From Alloscardovia venturai (GTDB lineage Bacteria; Actinomycetota; Actinomycetes; Actinomycetales; Bifidobacteriaceae), in the NCBI RefSeq assembly GCF_042676605.1, contig NZ_JBHTHQ010000021.1, positions 620,001-684,000 of the forward strand: 64,000 nt of DNA, given 5' to 3'. Of the stretch, positions 60,615-64,000 are shown one piece after another. A program made the translations under genes and the position numbers. Within the stretch, counting starts at the first letter, position 1; every line of letters starts with the position of its first letter. Below the pieces are notes generated by a model. The model made no database searches. It was not told where the DNA came from and was given only the letters and a program-made list of their open reading frames with translations.

Positions 60615-61874
60615 TTAAAAATTATGCGTCTGAGCATATGCCTCATACGCCATTTGTATAAATGTTTGCACAGAATTTTTAATCGAATACCTCGCCTTTG
60701 CCACTTGCGCATACTCACGTCCCCACCGCTCACGAAGCTCAGGATTGTCGAGCCACCAGTCGATTGCGCGTGCTAAATCTTCAGGATTATGCGGTTCGAA
60801 AAGACTCTCCGGGCACAACGCAAAATCTGATGCCGCACTCTTCGGCGCATGCGCAATCACAGGAACCACACCCATCGCCATCGCTTCAATCACGCTAATA
60901 CCCTCGATATCCGCAAGCGACGCGTGCACACACAAGTCTGCATTGCTAAGGAATTCAGGCATTTCGTCGTGTTTTACAAATCCAATGGAAAATCCTGCAG
61001 CATCACCCAACTGCTTTTGCGCTAATTTTGTCAGTTTCTTTCGAAGTGGTCCCGCACCAGCGATGCGCAATTCAATGTCTTTTTTATGCTTACTCAGCGC
61101 CACTGCTTTTATCAAAGTCTCGTGGTCTTTTTCTGCGCTGAGCCGTCCGGACGAGACGATGATGAATTTTGAGTGTGCTGCGTGATCGGCTGTTCTCACA
61201 TTCTTTGCCGTTTTAGTCCTCTCCGCCTCTAAAATTGCTGAGGTTCCATCAAAAAGCGAGTCATCGTACCCATTAGAGAAAACGTGCAAATGCTGGTTAT
61301 AGCCAGCCCTTTCAAGCTCTGCCTTCTCCATATAACTTGGCACATGGATATGGTCTATATCCTCGTAAAACCCTCGCCACATCCAGTTATAAATACGCTC
61401 TTTGATGTGCGGGATCACATTCAAAAATGGTGCACTCGCGCAAATGTTCTCCGGCTGCACGTGAAACCCCGCCGTAACCGCAATACCGTTTCTCTTGCAG
61501 TATGCAAGCGCTGCCCTGCCAAATTCAAATGGCATATAAATATGAACGACGTCTACACCCTGAAATGCTTTGTCAAAAAGCTGCAAGTCTGGCTGAGCAA
61601 ATTCCATTTTGTGCTGGCGAGCGAACCAAGAAACCACGGGAATATAGCGCGATTGAGCCGCATACACATCTCGATCTGACCCCACGCCGACGAGACGTAC
61701 ATCTACCCCACATCTTTCCAATTCATTTGCAAAAGCTTGGGCGGAGTTTGAAGTCCCATTACCACTTCCACCCAAAGAATCTACAACAAGCGCAATAGAA
61801 AGCTTGTCTTTACCTTCCTCGCTTTGTTCGCCGTCTCCCTGCTTGACGGTAGCTTTTCTGCTATACACACTCAT
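60615..61874 (-). CDS. GT4 family glycosyltransferase
   Basis: Cytoplasmic or membrane-associated glycosyltransferase, GT-B fold, 419 residues. N-terminal acceptor domain starts LSIALVVDSLGGSGNGTSNSAQAFANEL after a 25-residue hydrophilic leader. C-terminal domain: FIIVSSGRLSAEKDHETLIKAVAL near residue 240 and CVHASLADIEGISVIEAMAMGVVPV near 325 with the E-x7-E donor motif. HVYMPFEFGRAALAYCK resembles diacylglycerol glucosyltransferases, so glycolipid synthesis is one option; the acceptor is not readable. Diverges from purT. Confidence 0.88.
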   Translation of the reverse strand: MSVYSRKATVKQGDGEQSEEGKDKLSIALVVDSLGGSGNGTSNSAQAFANELERCGVDVRLVGVGSDRDVYAAQSRYIPVVSWFARQHKMEFAQPDLQLFDKAFQGVDVVHIYMPFEFGRAALAYCKRNGIAVTAGFHVQPENICASAPFLNVIPHIKERIYNWMWRGFYEDIDHIHVPSYMEKAELERAGYNQHLHVFSNGYDDSLFDGTSAILEAERTKTAKNVRTADHAAHSKFIIVSSGRLSAEKDHETLIKAVALSKHKKDIELRIAGAGPLRKKLTKLAQKQLGDAAGFSIGFVKHDEMPEFLSNADLCVHASLADIEGISVIEAMAMGVVPVIAHAPKSAASDFALCPESLFEPHNPEDLARAIDWWLDNPELRERWGREYAQVAKARYSIKNSVQTFIQMAYEAYAQTHNF

Positions 61875-62017
61875 ATATCTATGATACTCGCATATCTATA
61901 ATGCTTGAGGTCTCAGTGGCATAGCATCAAGCACAGTTTTGGACACTGTTTCATACACACCGTCCACATATTAACAACTTGCGCCGCACGGTACGCCGCC
62001 CATGCCAAGATAAAAGC

Positions 62018-63277
62018 ATGACAGAAACTTCTCGCCCGCTGGGTTCTCCTTATGCAACTTCTCGTCAAGACAGCACTCGCATCATGCTGCTCGGCTCAGG
62101 AGAACTGGGCAAAGAAATAGCCATTGAAGCCATGCGACTTGGCGCATACGTCATCGCTGTAGACTCGTATGATCATGCTCCTGCTCAACACATCGCTCAT
62201 GAGTCACACGCTATTGATATGAGCGACGAGAACCAGCTTTCTCGCCTTATCGAAGATGTGCAGCCAGACACCATCGTGCCCGAAGTCGAAGCGATCGCAA
62301 CATCTGTATTGAGTGATGCGCGCGATGCTGGAGTGCAAGTCGTGCCAAGCGTTTCCATCGCTCAAATCTGCATGGACCGCGAGAGACTTCGCACTCTTGC
62401 TGCTGAAAAGTGCGGTGTGCCAACTACACCGTACCGATTTGCCGGCAGCGAGAATGAGCTTCTGGCAGGCGCGCGAGAAGTAGGATTCCCTTGTGTGATT
62501 AAGCCAGTCCTCTCTTCATCTGGACACGGTCAGTCTGTTGCCCGAAGTGAGCAGGATATCGTTCGCTCATGGGCATTCGCACAGGAAGAGAGGCGCACAG
62601 CTGGTGATGGCTCAGTCTCTCGCGTTATTGTGGAAGCATTCGTTCCTCTCGATTATGAATTAACCATTCTTACGGTCTCTTCCAGAGCAGGAGTAGTGAC
62701 ATGCGCTCCAATCGCGCACACGCAGGAAAGTGGAGACTACCGCGAATCCTGGCAACCAGCCTACGTACCGGAAAGTGTTATGAAGCAGGGACAACGCATA
62801 GCCCGCACAGTCGTCGAACAGCTTGTGCAAGACGCTCAAGACAATGGCGAGAAAGGCTGGGGCGTTTTCGGCGTAGAACTCTTTGTGCTGCGCGACGGCA
62901 CCGTTTTGTTCAATGAAGTCTCCCCTCGCCCTCACGACACAGGCATGGTCACCTTGATTTCTCAGGACCTGTCTGAATTTGCTCTCCACGCTCGTGCGAT
63001 TCTTTCCATTCCTGTGACAAGAGACTCAATCGAACTGAAAAATCCGGGGCTAGCAAGTGCAAGCCGAGCAGTAGTTGTCGAAGGCAACGGCGAAGTAATC
63101 TTTAGCAATCTTGAAGAAGTTCTCGCTTACTCACACAGCGACATTCGCCTCTTTGGTAAGCCTGAAGTGCATGGACACCGCCGTATGGCAGTTCTTCTTG
63201 CACAAGACGACACCATCGAGAAAGCACGAGAAAAAACTGCGTCCATGTATGAGAATTTGCGTATCACAGTTCGATAA
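62018..63277 (+). CDS. purT: Formate-dependent GAR transformylase
   Basis: Purine synthesis step 3 using formate and ATP instead of formyl-folate. ATP-grasp enzyme of 419 residues from ATG 62018 (frame open from 61979). IMLLGSGELGKEIAIEAMRLGAYVIAVDSYDHAPAQHIAHESHAIDM is the PurT nucleotide-binding start; EVEAIAT near residue 90, KPVLSSSGHGQSV near 165, and EVSPRPHDTGMVTLISQDLSEF near 305 are PurT signatures that separate it from PurK. Followed by purC, 98 bp on. Confidence 0.95.
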   Translation: MTETSRPLGSPYATSRQDSTRIMLLGSGELGKEIAIEAMRLGAYVIAVDSYDHAPAQHIAHESHAIDMSDENQLSRLIEDVQPDTIVPEVEAIATSVLSDARDAGVQVVPSVSIAQICMDRERLRTLAAEKCGVPTTPYRFAGSENELLAGAREVGFPCVIKPVLSSSGHGQSVARSEQDIVRSWAFAQEERRTAGDGSVSRVIVEAFVPLDYELTILTVSSRAGVVTCAPIAHTQESGDYRESWQPAYVPESVMKQGQRIARTVVEQLVQDAQDNGEKGWGVFGVELFVLRDGTVLFNEVSPRPHDTGMVTLISQDLSEFALHARAILSIPVTRDSIELKNPGLASASRAVVVEGNGEVIFSNLEEVLAYSHSDIRLFGKPEVHGHRRMAVLLAQDDTIEKAREKTASMYENLRITVR

Positions 63278-63348
63278 TTCACAGCCACAAACAAGCGTTT
63301 TTGTGCGCCCTGATTGCTAACGTTAAAAGGGTCACAAGCGCAACAAAT

Positions 63349-63363
63349 TGCAACGACGTTGCA
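63349..63363. promoter_or_regulatory. 15-bp dyad just upstream of purC
   Basis: TGCAACG-A-CGTTGCA is a perfect odd-centred palindrome that ends 12 bp before the purC ATG, overlapping the ribosome-binding region. It could be an operator or an RNA hairpin affecting translation start. Confidence 0.4.
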
Positions 63364-63375
63364 GGAAGGCCAAGC

Positions 63376-64000
63376 ATGGAAAAGCGCGAAAAGCTCTATG
63401 AAGGCAAAGCAAAGAAACTCTACGCTACAGATAATCCTGACATTCTCTGGGTTGAGTATATGAATCAGGCTACTGCAGGTAACGGCGCAAAGAAAGAGCA
63501 AATTGAAGGCAAAGGTCGCCTCAATAACCGCATTACCTCTGTGATTTTTAACGAATTACAGTATCGCGGCATCGCAAGCCACTTCGTCAAGCAGATTAGC
63601 GAAACTGAACAGCTGAACCGTCACTTGACCATGTTCCCTCTCGAAATCATTGCACGTAATATCGCTGCTGGTTCTTTTGCAAAGCGCTACGGCATTGAAG
63701 AAGGTACCGTTTTGAAGCGCCCTGTCGTGGAATACTGCTTGAAGGATGATGCACTCGGCGATCCATTCATCAACACTGATGATGCTATTGCTCTTGACAT
63801 CGCAACTGCTGACCAGCTTTCCATTATCAACGCAAAGGCACGTGAAATTAACCATGCGCTTACTGCGATGTTTGCTGACATTAACGTGACACTCGTTGAT
63901 TTTAAGGTCGAGATGGGCGTCACATCTGACGGCACGATTTTGCTCGCAGATGAGGTTACTCCTGACACTTGCCGCTTGTGGGATAAGTCCAAGACAAGCG
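63376..64000 (+). CDS. purC: SAICAR synthetase, 5' part (runs off window)
   Basis: Joins CAIR and aspartate in purine synthesis. 208 codons are visible from ATG 63376 behind AGGAAGG. Signatures: KLYEGKAKKLYATDNPDILWVEYMNQATAGNGAKKEQIEGKGRLNN at the N-terminus, EIIARNIAAGSFAKRYGI near residue 95, and LVDFKVEMGV with LLADEVTPDTCRLWD near 175-205. The full family length is about 235-250, so the missing end is short. Probably heads the purine operon with further pur genes to the right. Confidence 0.97.
   Translation, partial: MEKREKLYEGKAKKLYATDNPDILWVEYMNQATAGNGAKKEQIEGKGRLNNRITSVIFNELQYRGIASHFVKQISETEQLNRHLTMFPLEIIARNIAAGSFAKRYGIEEGTVLKRPVVEYCLKDDALGDPFINTDDAIALDIATADQLSIINAKAREINHALTAMFADINVTLVDFKVEMGVTSDGTILLADEVTPDTCRLWDKSKTS

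Overview
The window is chromosomal DNA of a high-GC-phylum Gram-positive with moderate base composition (about half AT by eye). The protein sequences of RpoZ, NusB, EF-P, S12, EF-Tu and PurT, and the gene runs efp-nusB-carA-carB and rpsL-rpsG-fusA-tuf, fit the family Bifidobacteriaceae. Dense housekeeping genes and modest GC suggest an Alloscardovia/Scardovia-type member rather than a high-GC Bifidobacterium. The genus is inference; no rRNA is present to test it.

Layout. 1-1371: 5' part of metK and complete rpoZ (minus strand). 1522-4122: ilvD and a DUF1287 protein. 4241-8950: a nucleoside-use operon (nucleoside hydrolase, MFS transporter, PfkB sugar kinase) with a divergent LacI regulator and a 20-bp palindrome on the operon promoter. 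9132-14803: sensing and immunity island, made of a LytTR regulator with a DUF3021 membrane partner, then a lantibiotic-immunity-type ABC transporter (FEG order) translationally coupled to a response regulator and histidine kinase. 14784-17261: accessory stretch with a DUF4143 AAA ATPase behind three 40-bp-phased repeats, a YefM antitoxin with a frameshifted YoeB toxin, and a small unknown ORF. 17269-25534: gmk, a cation/proton antiporter, carB, carA, nusB, efp. 25901-32684: two exported proteins, a 1782-residue subtilase and an NlpC/P60 hydrolase. 32822-38808: a nucleosidase diverging from an operon of SAH-hydrolase-like protein, amidohydrolase/deaminase, Cupin_5 protein and ABC-F ATPase. 38780-42307: carboxymuconolactone-decarboxylase-like protein, cupin, and a polar amino-acid ABC importer. 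42320-49379: ribF, truB, rbfA, infB, nusA. 49512-50453: an exported protein of unknown function. 50638-55077: tuf, fusA, rpsG, rpsL. 55582-60366: AEC permease, then glycerate kinase and a GntP-type permease with divergent CdaR regulator. 60449-64000: tRNA-His, a GT4 glycosyltransferase, purT and the 5' part of purC.

The most unusual content is: (a) the S-adenosylhomocysteine-related cluster, in which the hydrolase-like protein has lost several family active-site residues and the neighbouring nucleosidase has Asn where the catalytic Asp is expected, beside an intact-looking deaminase; (b) the orphan peptide-sensing/immunity island with no visible lanthipeptide biosynthesis genes; (c) long hairpin-rich leaders ahead of the str and nusA operons; and (d) phased repeats in front of the DUF4143 ATPase. 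All functional calls rest on reading the sequence; no database search was run.
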